Shown one piece after another: positions 24,000 through 32,800 of a stretch of 64,000 nucleotides of DNA. Numbering within the stretch: position 1 is the stretch's first letter; each line of letters begins with the position of its first letter. The notes below the pieces were generated by a model. That model did not search any database. It was not told where the DNA came from and worked only from the letters and a program-made list of their open reading frames with translations. The stretch comes from Dyadobacter chenwenxiniae (lineage in GTDB: Bacteria; Bacteroidota; Bacteroidia; Cytophagales; Spirosomataceae): positions 6,453,001-6,517,000 of the forward strand of contig NZ_CP094997.1 of assembly GCF_022869785.1 (NCBI RefSeq), in the 5' to 3' direction. The position numbers and the translations under genes are program-made.

Positions 24000-26771
24000 A
24001 TGAAAAGAACTTTACTTTTAATGTTTTCAATCCTCTGCGTTTTGTACATGCAAAATGCAAAGGCACAATCCACGCAACTTTCAGGGCACATTATCGATAA
24101 TGATAGCCAAAAGCCACTTTCGGGCGTTTCTGTATCTGTTAAGGGAAAAAATACGGGTGCGATCACGAATGCAGAAGGGTTTTTTGAATTAAAAACCAAT
24201 GTTCCCGCCACGCTGGTCATCTCGCTGATCGGTTATGCGCGTCAGGAGATGGAAGTTGCTTCTGCTCAGGCTATTCATGTGAATCTTGTTCCTGCCGCGG
24301 AAGAGCTTAACCAGGTTGTCGTTTCGGCATCGCGGGTGGAAGAGAGCATTTTGCGTTCGCCGGTGAGCATTGAAAAAATGGACTCTCGTGCCGTTCAGCA
24401 AACGCCTTCTGCCAACTATTTTGATGGATTGGTCAATATGAAGTCGCTGGATATGGTCACCAGCAGCCTTACTTACAAGCAAATTAATACACGGGGATTC
24501 AATACAACAGGCAACAGCCGTTTCCTGCAACTGGTGGATGGTGTTGATAATCAGCCTTCCGGACTTGGTTTTGCGATGGGTAATCTTTTCGGCCCGCATG
24601 ACATTGATGTGGAAAGCGCAGAATTAATTCCGGGTGCTGCATCTGCGTTATACGGTCCGATCGCATTCAACGGCATGCTCAATACACGCACCAAAAATCC
24701 ATTTGAATACCAAGGATTAAGCGCGCAAACGAAATTTGGTGTCAATCACATCGGTGATGGGACGGATCTGGGTGCGAAACCGATGTATGATCTGGCTGTT
24801 CGTTATGCGAAAGCTTTCAACAATAAGTTTGCCTTTAAAGCCGCTGCAAGTTATCTCAAAGGAACAGACTGGTATGCAAACGATTACACCGACATTGACC
24901 CTAATACACCAGCCGCAAACCGTGGTCCCAATAACCCCGGAAAAAATGCGCTGAACATTTACGGCGACGAGGTGGCGCAAACCATTCCAAATATCGGACG
25001 GGTGTCACGCACAGGTTATGAAGAAAAAGATCTGGCGACTTACGGCGTTTACAGCCTGAAACTGCTCGGTGCATTGCATTACCGCATTACGGACAAGCTG
25101 GAAGCCATTTATCAAGGAAATTTCAATCAGGGAACAGCTCAATATACAGGCAGTAACCGCTTTGTAATCAACGATTTTAAATTTATTCAGCACAAGTTAG
25201 AACTAAAAGGAAGCAATTTTTACGTACGCGCCTATTCCAATCAGGAGCGTTCGACAAACTCTTATAACACCCGTGCATTGGGCCAGCAGATCAACCGAAC
25301 CTGGGTAAAAGATTTGGCTGGAAATACAGTTTCGCCCGACAAAGCGGATGCAACGTGGTTTGAAAGATATACGGCTGCTTACAATGGCGCCATTGCTTCT
25401 GTAGGCGGCAAAGACCATTCCCTAGCCCGCGCTTTTGCGAATCAGGGCCGGATTTTGCCCGGAACGAGCGAATATAATGCTGCAAAAGACCGTCTGATCC
25501 AGACACGCGGGTTGGCCGGGGCCGGAATTCTCAGCGAATGCAGCTTGCGTCATGTGGAAGGAATGTATGATTTCAGTTCAGCATTGAAGTTTATCAACTT
25601 CCAGGTGGGCGGAAATTATCGTAAATATTATCTCAACACGGGCGGGACATTGTTTGATGATAAAGACAAAAACCTTACAAATGAAGAATACGGCGTTTTT
25701 GCACAGGCTTCGAAATCGTTCTGGAAAGATGTTTTGAAGCTGACCGTCTCAGGTCGTTATGACAAGAATGAGAATTTTGCCGGACGTTTTACGCCACGTG
25801 CATCTGCGGTTATTTCTCCGAACGAAAACCACCATTTCCGCGCATCTTACCAAACCGGTTTCCGTAACCCAACCATCGGCGATCAATATATTAAGCTGAA
25901 TGTGGGCCCGATCATCATTCTGGGCGGCGCGCCGGTGAACTCTGCCGGATTAAATGCTTACGAAAACTCGGTAACCATCGCTTCTTTCGGCGCATTTGCA
26001 AGCGCATTTGGGGCTGATATGGCCAAAGGAACGCCTTTTCCACAGGCCGTTGCCAATAACAAAGACAAGCTGGTAAAATCCAATGTTCCCTATATCAAAT
26101 CAGAAAAAGTGAAAAGCTATGAGTTTGGTTACAAAGGAATTATTGCCAAGAAACTCTTATTCGACGTCAATTATTATTACAGTCAATACACTGATTTTAT
26201 GATCAACACCGTGGTGGCAAGGGCGAAATCAGACATTCTTTTGCCGGATGGAAAAGTGAATCCAGCTGCCGCCGCGGAATTGCTCGGAGCAGACAGGCAG
26301 CTTTTTCAACTTTATACCAATGCAGCGGATAAGGTTTCCATCCAGGGCGTAAGCGCGGGACTTACTTATTCACTTCCCAAAAACTACAAAATCAGTGCAA
26401 ACACGACGTGGATCGACTTCAATATTGGCGATGCAGATCAAAACAATGTTCCGGCATTCAACACGCCTGAATGGAAAACCAACCTGATTTTCGGAAATGC
26501 TAAACTGACGGACAAAATCGGCTTTAATGTGGCCTGGCACTGGCAAAGCAGCTTCGACTGGTATGGCACTTTCACCGAGATGCAGCCTGGTAAAGTGAAG
26601 AGTTACAACTTATTGGATGCAAAAGTTAGCTATCGCATTCCAAGCCTGAAAACGATCGTGAAACTGGGTGCGTCGAACTTGACAAATCAATATATCGTGC
26701 AGGCCTACGGCTCTCCGGCAGTGGGTGGATTATATTATGTGAGTCTCAATTTTGATCAGCTTTTCAGATAA
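24000..26771 (+). CDS. TonB-dependent outer membrane receptor (AhpD/MFS operon)
   Basis: A 923-residue receptor with a signal peptide (about 1-22), a carboxypeptidase-like domain (TQLSGHIIDNDSQKPLSG), a plug with LNQVVVSASRVEE, NTRGFNTTG, FLQLVDGVDNQPSG and ELIPGAASALYGP, and a long barrel ending in an aromatic residue (FDQLFR). The family imports large substrates across the outer membrane with energy from TonB. It starts 13 bp after AhpD copy 2 and ends 17 bp before the MFS gene, so the operon pairs outer and inner membrane import with a redox-type enzyme pair. The ligand is unknown; it is not of the SusC kind, and no SusD follows. Confidence 0.9.
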   Translation: MKRTLLLMFSILCVLYMQNAKAQSTQLSGHIIDNDSQKPLSGVSVSVKGKNTGAITNAEGFFELKTNVPATLVISLIGYARQEMEVASAQAIHVNLVPAAEELNQVVVSASRVEESILRSPVSIEKMDSRAVQQTPSANYFDGLVNMKSLDMVTSSLTYKQINTRGFNTTGNSRFLQLVDGVDNQPSGLGFAMGNLFGPHDIDVESAELIPGAASALYGPIAFNGMLNTRTKNPFEYQGLSAQTKFGVNHIGDGTDLGAKPMYDLAVRYAKAFNNKFAFKAAASYLKGTDWYANDYTDIDPNTPAANRGPNNPGKNALNIYGDEVAQTIPNIGRVSRTGYEEKDLATYGVYSLKLLGALHYRITDKLEAIYQGNFNQGTAQYTGSNRFVINDFKFIQHKLELKGSNFYVRAYSNQERSTNSYNTRALGQQINRTWVKDLAGNTVSPDKADATWFERYTAAYNGAIASVGGKDHSLARAFANQGRILPGTSEYNAAKDRLIQTRGLAGAGILSECSLRHVEGMYDFSSALKFINFQVGGNYRKYYLNTGGTLFDDKDKNLTNEEYGVFAQASKSFWKDVLKLTVSGRYDKNENFAGRFTPRASAVISPNENHHFRASYQTGFRNPTIGDQYIKLNVGPIIILGGAPVNSAGLNAYENSVTIASFGAFASAFGADMAKGTPFPQAVANNKDKLVKSNVPYIKSEKVKSYEFGYKGIIAKKLLFDVNYYYSQYTDFMINTVVARAKSDILLPDGKVNPAAAAELLGADRQLFQLYTNAADKVSIQGVSAGLTYSLPKNYKISANTTWIDFNIGDADQNNVPAFNTPEWKTNLIFGNAKLTDKIGFNVAWHWQSSFDWYGTFTEMQPGKVKSYNLLDAKVSYRIPSLKTIVKLGASNLTNQYIVQAYGSPAVGGLYYVSLNFDQLFR

Positions 26772-26788
26772 TAACAGCTTCAAAGCAT

Positions 26789-28006
26789 ATGGAAACGTTG
26801 GAACTAACCAATCTGGAGGAAAAGAAAACAAGCTCGAAATGGCTTGCATTTGGCTTGTGCGTAGCGAGTTACATGCTGAGCGGGACGGTTTCCACATTAA
26901 TGTCGGTTTACCTGCCGGTTGCGATTCCCGAGTTGAAAGGCCAGGCGGTTTCGCAGGCAGAACTTGGGGAGATCGGCGCTTATGTGAATGCGATATTCCT
27001 TTATGGCTGGATGGTCGGCGGACTTATGTTCGGCTTTGTCAGCGACCGCATCGGGCGCGTAAAATCTTTAACACTGGTGATCGGGCTATATGGTATTTCT
27101 ACTTGTTTGGTCACCATTGTACCGGACTGGTATAGTTTGCTTGTATTGCGGTTTTTCGCTGGAATGGGCGTAGGCGGTGTTTTGCTGATCACTACGGTTT
27201 ACATTTCAGAAATCTGGCAAGACAAAAACAAAGCCGTCATGCTCGGAATTCTGGCCGTTTTCTTTCCCGTTGGAATCGTTACGACAGGCAGTCTGAACCT
27301 AATTTTTTCAGATTGGAGAAGCGCTTTTGCAGTGGGTTTTATTCCGGTCATCATTGCAGTGCTCGTATTCTTCCTCCTGCCCGAATCGGATAAGTGGCGG
27401 GTAACCAAGACGCATACGAGCAAACCGGAAGGACTGTTTTTTGAAACCAACCGGGCCAATTTGCTTTCCGGCTCGCTGATTTTCGGCTCGGTGCTGATCG
27501 GGCTTTGGGGGATTTTCTCCTGGTTGCCAACCTGGGTGCAAACATTACTTGCAACGGGTCAGGATGGTCAGAAGGAGCGGGGGTTGGTGATGATTTTGTT
27601 GGGCGTTGGCGGGATAACCGGCGGGATTTTCTCGGGTATGCTGATCAATAAGTTTGGTAAAAAAGCCACATTAATGTTCACATTCGGCACTTGCCTGGTA
27701 ATGTGTTGCATTCTCTTTTTGACCAACAGCACTTTTTCAAACATTGTTTATTTAGAAACGGCCGCGCTGGCTTTCTGTTTCGGGATCAGCCAGGGCGCTT
27801 TGTCAAGTTATATTCCTGAGCTGTTCCCGGTTTCTATCCGGGGAACGGCAACGGGCTTTTGCTTTAATGTGGGACGGTTCTTTACGGCCACGGCGGTGTT
27901 TTTCATCGGCTCGCTGGTGGCGGTTTTGGGTGGTTTCGGGAATGCATTGCTTGTGTTCACGATCCCGTTCCTGGTGGCGCTAATCGTCACTGCCAGAAGC
28001 AAATAG
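26789..28006 (+). CDS. MFS transporter
   Basis: A 405-residue protein with about 12 membrane segments. Major facilitator marks are FGFVSDRIGRVKSL after helix 2 (the GxxSDRxGR loop), RFFAGMGVGGVLL in helix 4, and the mirrored GMLINKFGKKATL loop after helix 8. The N-terminus resembles aromatic acid or sugar/proton symporters of the SV2/AAHS kind, but the substrate is not settled. It is the last gene of the AhpD-TonB receptor operon, followed by a strong terminator, and is the likely inner membrane step for whatever the receptor takes up. Confidence 0.88.
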   Translation: METLELTNLEEKKTSSKWLAFGLCVASYMLSGTVSTLMSVYLPVAIPELKGQAVSQAELGEIGAYVNAIFLYGWMVGGLMFGFVSDRIGRVKSLTLVIGLYGISTCLVTIVPDWYSLLVLRFFAGMGVGGVLLITTVYISEIWQDKNKAVMLGILAVFFPVGIVTTGSLNLIFSDWRSAFAVGFIPVIIAVLVFFLLPESDKWRVTKTHTSKPEGLFFETNRANLLSGSLIFGSVLIGLWGIFSWLPTWVQTLLATGQDGQKERGLVMILLGVGGITGGIFSGMLINKFGKKATLMFTFGTCLVMCCILFLTNSTFSNIVYLETAALAFCFGISQGALSSYIPELFPVSIRGTATGFCFNVGRFFTATAVFFIGSLVAVLGGFGNALLVFTIPFLVALIVTARSK

Positions 28007-28039
28007 AAAAAGTATATTATCATAGGTTAATAATTAGGC

Positions 28040-28080
28040 AAACGGATTTGCCATATGGCGAATCCGTTTCTTTTTTCTTA
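28040..28080 (+). terminator. Strong rho-independent terminator
   Basis: AAACGGATT-T-GCC (28040-28052) pairs with GGC-G-AATCCGTTT (28057-28069) with a T-G wobble and the loop ATAT, then a T-run. It closes the AhpD/TonB/MFS operon. Confidence 0.9.
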
Positions 28081-28116
28081 AACTAGTTTTTATTTGATAT
28101 TTCGCTATTTACATAA

Positions 28117-29259
28117 ATGAGAAAATTACTTTACCTGGGCATTGTCGGCATCATCCTTTACGAAATCGCAAAGGTGTATTTCATTATGCCCATGCCCGGC
28201 AGCCAGCAAATGAACAGCATTGATATTGCTTACTTTTTGCACACCTGGCGATGGGCTTTCCGGATCGTTTTTTGGGTGATGATCATTGCAGGCTGCACCA
28301 CAGCATTAATGGGAAAGTGGAAGTGGATTGCGGTTATTTTGCTGATGATTGCTGGCGCTGTCACTTATGGCACAAACTACGAAATGGCGGCGGACACCAT
28401 GTTTTATCAGCCATCCCAGGTCATTTTACACAATGCTTCCCAGAACAAAGTGAAGGACGACCGTCTGGTAATCGGTGTGGAGGTTAATGGTGAGGCCAAA
28501 GCTTATCCCATTCAATTTATCGGTTACCATCATCAGGTGCGCGATGTGCTTGGCGGAAAGCCTGTAATTGTAACATACTGCACGGTTTGCCGCACCGGAA
28601 GGGTCTTTGAACCCATCGTAGAAGGAAAGCCGGATGAATTCAGGCTCGTGGGCATGGACCATTTCAATGCTATGTTTGAAGACAAAAGAACCGGCAGCTG
28701 GTGGAGACAAGCAAACGGCGAGGCCATTGCGGGACCATTGAAAGGGCAGGTGCTACCCGAACTCGCGGTTACGCAAACAACAGTTTCCCAATGGCTCAGA
28801 CTACACCCCAACAGCAAGATCATGCAGCCAGACCCCAGTTTTCAGGCCAAATATGACTCCATGAGCCGCTATGAATCCGGAAAAGGAAAGTCGGCACTTA
28901 CAAAAACCGACACAACTGCATGGAAGGAAAAATCCTGGGTTGTAGGCTTAAAAGCAGGAAGTCACAGCAAGGCTTATGACTGGAATGTGCTTATAAAACA
29001 GCGTGTTATCAATGACCGTGTAGGCGAAACGCCGGTTGCTTTGGTGATCGCTGCGGATAACAAAAGCTTTTTTGCATTTCAAAAAGAAGTCGGGCAGGAA
29101 TTCACCATTCGAAACGACACATTATTTGCACAAAATGCAGCTTATAACCTGCTCGGAAAACCCGTGACCGGCGATGCGATGGATTTGAAACGGATTAATG
29201 CTTATCAGGAATTCTGGCACAGCTGGCGGACATTTCACCCTGAGACAGCGCAGTATTGA
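28117..29259 (+). CDS. DUF3179 domain-containing membrane protein
   Basis: A 380-residue protein with three hydrophobic segments in the first 100 residues and then a DUF3179 domain, shown by AYPIQFIGYHHQVRD, TYCTVCRTGRVFEP, LVGMDHFNAMFEDK and GSWWRQANGEAIAGPL. The two Cys of CxxCR and the His pair may bind a metal or heme; the family activity is unknown. It is 9 bp before a FecA-like TonB receptor, and the two are clearly one operon, which suggests a role linked to metal uptake or handling. Its own promoter would lie just after the terminator at 28080. Confidence 0.87.
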   Translation: MRKLLYLGIVGIILYEIAKVYFIMPMPGSQQMNSIDIAYFLHTWRWAFRIVFWVMIIAGCTTALMGKWKWIAVILLMIAGAVTYGTNYEMAADTMFYQPSQVILHNASQNKVKDDRLVIGVEVNGEAKAYPIQFIGYHHQVRDVLGGKPVIVTYCTVCRTGRVFEPIVEGKPDEFRLVGMDHFNAMFEDKRTGSWWRQANGEAIAGPLKGQVLPELAVTQTTVSQWLRLHPNSKIMQPDPSFQAKYDSMSRYESGKGKSALTKTDTTAWKEKSWVVGLKAGSHSKAYDWNVLIKQRVINDRVGETPVALVIAADNKSFFAFQKEVGQEFTIRNDTLFAQNAAYNLLGKPVTGDAMDLKRINAYQEFWHSWRTFHPETAQY

Positions 29260-29268
29260 ATTAAATAA

Positions 29269-31491
29269 ATGAAAATGCACAAAAAAATTACCCTCTTAAC
29301 ATTACTCGCACTGTGCGTTTTTTCGCAGGAAAATGTCTTTGCACAAGCAGGCCAAACGAACAGGCAGGATTCGGAAAAAGTCTTGGATTTAAAGGAAGTG
29401 ACAATCGAAGAACGAAAAAATGTAATCCACACCGAGCGGCTTCCTGATGTTCAAAACACTTATATCCATGCAGGTAAGAAGAGTGAAGTCATTCAGTTGG
29501 GTGGTGTAAATGGCAACATTGCTGAGAAAACGGGCAGACAAATTTTCGCCAAAATCCCGGGCGTTTTCGTCTATGATATGGATGGAAGTGGCAATCAGAT
29601 CAACATTTCGACACGCGGACTGGACCCACACCGCTCCTGGGAATACAACATCCGGCAAAACGGCGTCATTACCAATTCCGATATGTACGGCTATCCGGCC
29701 AGCCATTACAGTCCCGCAATGGAATCCATCGAGCGCATAGAGCTGGTAAGAGGAACGTCATCATTGCAATATGGTGCGCAGTTTGGCGGCATGATTAATT
29801 ACGTGACCAAAGGCCCCGACACGACGAAGACTTTTTCATTTGAAAGCATTAATTCGGTGGGCTCGTTCGGGCTTTTTAGCTCTTATAATGCGATTGGCGG
29901 CAAAGTAGGAAAGCTGGTTTACTCAGCTTATTACCAAAAGCGACATTCCAATGGCTATCGCAAAAATGCCAAATCTGACGCAGAATCGCAGTTTATAAGT
30001 CTGGCTTATGAGTTTAGCAAATCATTGCGTATTAAAGCTGAGTTAGGACGTTCATCCTACGTATATCAAATTCCCGGCCCGCTGACCGACGCCATGTTCA
30101 ATGCCGATCCGCGGCAGTCGACCCGTTCCAGAAATTATTTTAACCCCGACATTTACATTCCATCCCTTGTTCTGGATTGGCAAATTAGCCCTAACACGCA
30201 GTTAAAATTTACCAGTTCAGGCGTTTACGGAGCCAGGAACAGCGTTATGTTTGATGCATTTGCCAATGTTCCCGACACGATCAATTCTTTAACAAAGTCT
30301 TATAAAGCGCGGCAGGTGGACATTGATAATTTCAAAAGCTTCACTTCCGAGCTGCGGATTTTACATCATTATGACATTGCGGGGTTTAAAAATGTGCTTT
30401 CGGGCGGTGTGCAACTCATGCATAACAAACTGCGCAGAAGGCAATTGGGAAAAGGGACCACCGGCAGCGATTTCGATCTCACATTAACAGATCCAGCATT
30501 TGGCCGCGACCTTTATATGAAGACCAATAATGTGGCGCTGTTTCTGGAAAACATGATTTACCTCACGCCACAATGGACCGTTTCGCCAGGATTGCGTTAT
30601 GAAAACGGCGCCACCGATATGACGGGAACCATCAGTTATTACAATCCCCAAAATCTCCCAAACAAGATCAAACACAGCTTCCCGCTTTTGGGCATCAGCA
30701 CACAATACAGGCTCGACGCACAAAACCGCATTTACGGAGGCATTTCACAAGCTTACAGGCCCGTTGTCTTCAAAGACATTATTCCGGGATCTGTTTGGGA
30801 AAAAGTAGATAAAAATCTGAAAGACGCTTACGGGTACAATGCAGAAGCAGGCATCAGCGGCGGCACGAAAAACCTGCATTACGACATAGGCGTTTTCCAA
30901 GTCTTGATTAATAACAGAATGGGAACGGTCTCCATGCGGGAAGGCGCAAATGCATACATTCTGCGCACTGTCACCGGCGACACGCGTACACGCGGGGTGG
31001 AAGCATATATTGAATACATTCCCTTGCGCATTGAAACCTCATCAACGCCTACTGAACTGTCCTTTTTTACGTCAACATCCTATTTTGATGCACAGTATAT
31101 CAAAGGAAATGCAGTTGTGAACAACGAAAACACAAGCGTAGCAGGCAACAAAGTCGAAGGCGTCCCTACCTGGATTTCCCGCAATGGCGTGCAGCTTTTG
31201 TACAAAAAACTGTCCGTAACCTGTCAATACAGCTACGTAAGTTCCAATTTCGCCAATCCGCTGAACACAGTTGAACCGTCCGCTAATGGCACAATCGGAA
31301 AAGTGCCCGGCTACGGCCTGCTTGACTTGAATGCAACATTGCATATCAACAGCAATTACACATTGCGAGCAGGTGTGAACAATGTTACGGACAAGCAATA
31401 TTTTACCAAAAGACCCACCATGTATCCAGGCGCAGGTGTTTGGAGTTCCGATGGCAGGAGTTTTGGGTTGTCGTTTGGGATTAAGATTTAA
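29269..31491 (+). CDS. FecA-like TonB-dependent receptor
   Basis: A 740-residue receptor: signal peptide ending near VFAQAG, plug domain with IAEKTGRQIFAKIPGVFVYD, NISTRGLDPHRSWEYNIRQ, IERIELVRGTSSLQYGAQFG, and a barrel whose C-terminus ends FGLSFGIKI. The plug and early barrel match the Fe(3+)-dicitrate receptor (FecA) branch, so ferric citrate or a related ferric chelate is the likely ligand. It lacks the N-terminal signalling extension used with FecR, and no FecIR genes are near, so regulation must differ. Starts ATG (M-K-M) 9 bp after the DUF3179 gene; its stop abuts the stop of the convergent gene at 31492. Confidence 0.9.
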   Translation: MKMHKKITLLTLLALCVFSQENVFAQAGQTNRQDSEKVLDLKEVTIEERKNVIHTERLPDVQNTYIHAGKKSEVIQLGGVNGNIAEKTGRQIFAKIPGVFVYDMDGSGNQINISTRGLDPHRSWEYNIRQNGVITNSDMYGYPASHYSPAMESIERIELVRGTSSLQYGAQFGGMINYVTKGPDTTKTFSFESINSVGSFGLFSSYNAIGGKVGKLVYSAYYQKRHSNGYRKNAKSDAESQFISLAYEFSKSLRIKAELGRSSYVYQIPGPLTDAMFNADPRQSTRSRNYFNPDIYIPSLVLDWQISPNTQLKFTSSGVYGARNSVMFDAFANVPDTINSLTKSYKARQVDIDNFKSFTSELRILHHYDIAGFKNVLSGGVQLMHNKLRRRQLGKGTTGSDFDLTLTDPAFGRDLYMKTNNVALFLENMIYLTPQWTVSPGLRYENGATDMTGTISYYNPQNLPNKIKHSFPLLGISTQYRLDAQNRIYGGISQAYRPVVFKDIIPGSVWEKVDKNLKDAYGYNAEAGISGGTKNLHYDIGVFQVLINNRMGTVSMREGANAYILRTVTGDTRTRGVEAYIEYIPLRIETSSTPTELSFFTSTSYFDAQYIKGNAVVNNENTSVAGNKVEGVPTWISRNGVQLLYKKLSVTCQYSYVSSNFANPLNTVEPSANGTIGKVPGYGLLDLNATLHINSNYTLRAGVNNVTDKQYFTKRPTMYPGAGVWSSDGRSFGLSFGIKI

Positions 31492-32310
31492 TTAAAGTAA
31501 TGGGTCGAAATTGTAAAGACTCGAATAATATCCCAGTCCTAGAGCATTCATCATTATCGACGTATCAATGCTGTCAACAATGCCATCCATATTGATGTCT
31601 GCGGGATTATAGGCACCAAAAATGCCCTGACCAAAAGCAAATTGACCTATGGAATGATCGGTTGCATCCACGCCGTAATCCTGGTTGAGGTCACCTGCGG
31701 ACATGGCCCATTTTCCACTTATATTGGTGAGTTGCGGTGGATCGCCCGCCACAGCAAATGCTCTGGCCAGTGCGGTCGTAAAGTCATGTGTGACGGTTGC
31801 AGCGCTAAAAGCAGGCACAACGCTGCTCATCACCGCCAAGTGATTCCGATGCTTCACGATGATATGGACAGGAACCGTTTCTGAAAAGAACTTGGGAACC
31901 GTTCCATCCATATCCACAACATTGCCATTGGTTTTCAAAAGCAGACTTTTTGTTTGCAAAATGACAGAAGGATCACTGGCCTTACGGATTTCCACCTTCA
32001 CCCAATCCACCACCGCTCCCGCAACTCCCGCCGGATTCCCAATATTATTATAAACCGCCCCACTTCCATACGCGTCCATCTTCGGCAAAAGCCCGGCATT
32101 ACCACCAAAATAATTTTGCAAATGATTACTCATCCCAGCCAGCGCAGCCTTATAAGCTCCCTGCAAATAGACTTTAACATTCAATTGGACCAATGTCCCT
32201 TCGGATTTTCGAGTAAGCCGATTCCCTGCGGCATCGTACGTGAACTTAGTTTGTGCAGAGGCAGCGTGGCTGCAATAGAGTAGGGCGATGATTAGAAGGT
32301 ATTTTCGCAT
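31492..32310 (-). CDS. Secreted dockerin-like protein that begins with one RHS/YD repeat
   Basis: About 272 residues. After a signal peptide (MRKYLLIIALLYCSHAASAQ), the mature protein begins at once with an RHS/YD unit (TKFTYDAAGNRLTRKSEG). The middle is a conserved Bacteroidota type with VYLQGAYKAAL, VDWVKVEIR and IIVKHRNHLAVMSS. The C-terminus has two Asp-rich dockerin-like turns (DLNQDYGVDATDHS and DINMDGIVDSIDTS) that probably bind calcium. An in-frame upstream region without good start features was excluded; ATG 32310 gives a perfect signal. It lies 138 bp downstream of the immunity candidate on the same strand. Function unknown. Confidence 0.8.
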   Translation of the reverse strand: MRKYLLIIALLYCSHAASAQTKFTYDAAGNRLTRKSEGTLVQLNVKVYLQGAYKAALAGMSNHLQNYFGGNAGLLPKMDAYGSGAVYNNIGNPAGVAGAVVDWVKVEIRKASDPSVILQTKSLLLKTNGNVVDMDGTVPKFFSETVPVHIIVKHRNHLAVMSSVVPAFSAATVTHDFTTALARAFAVAGDPPQLTNISGKWAMSAGDLNQDYGVDATDHSIGQFAFGQGIFGAYNPADINMDGIVDSIDTSIMMNALGLGYYSSLYNFDPLL

Positions 32311-32448
32311 AGCGTGGGGTTGGGGTTGGTTTGTGAAAAAATGGTTGGTTATTTGTTTTTGATTCTGTTTGTGTACATAATAATATTTACCAGCGATAAC
32401 AGCTTTGCCGACTTGCATCCTGCCGCCGAAGTAGTTGAAGAAGCTCTT

Positions 32449-32793
32449 TTAATTATGTTGTGCTATCAACTCGTTAATCATTTCCTTCAAGCGTTCTTTT
32501 GATATTTCTCCATTTATTTCGGGACTGGCTAGTTCAAATGTCAGCTCTTGCATCTCTGCTAGTTCGAAATCCAAATCGTCTCTGAATTCTATCAGGTTAG
32601 CCCAATCTGTCAGATCTTCGAAGCTGATTTCTTCCGCAATACACCTCCTTAGGATATTGGAAAAGTCAAGCTTGCTTATTGTTATTAGAGGCTTTTCAAC
32701 ATCAGAAGAATATTGTGATAGTTCATTCCGCAATTCTGACAGTTCTCCCTTGAAAAGAACTAAATCTGTTAAAATATCTGTCCTGTCTCTCAT
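32449..32793 (-). CDS. Candidate immunity protein for the RHS toxin
   Basis: About 114 residues, acidic and helical (for example EEISFEDLTDWANLIEFRDD), with ATG at 32793, only 7 bp after the stop of the giant RHS gene. A longer frame with a non-ATG start reaches into that gene but is unlikely. I do not recognise the family with certainty. The position directly behind a polymorphic-toxin-like gene, the small size and the acidic character fit an immunity protein that binds the toxin tail. By my hand count 32641-32820 is only about one third G+C, against 63% for one RHS stretch (33781-33840), a sign of module exchange. Confidence 0.6.
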   Translation of the reverse strand: MRDRTDILTDLVLFKGELSELRNELSQYSSDVEKPLITISKLDFSNILRRCIAEEISFEDLTDWANLIEFRDDLDFELAEMQELTFELASPEINGEISKERLKEMINELIAQHN

Positions 32794-32800
32794 ATATACA

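Noticed and set aside
26752..27135. Reading frame overlapping the start of the MFS gene
   Set aside because: It is in another frame of a well-supported transporter gene and has no family features.
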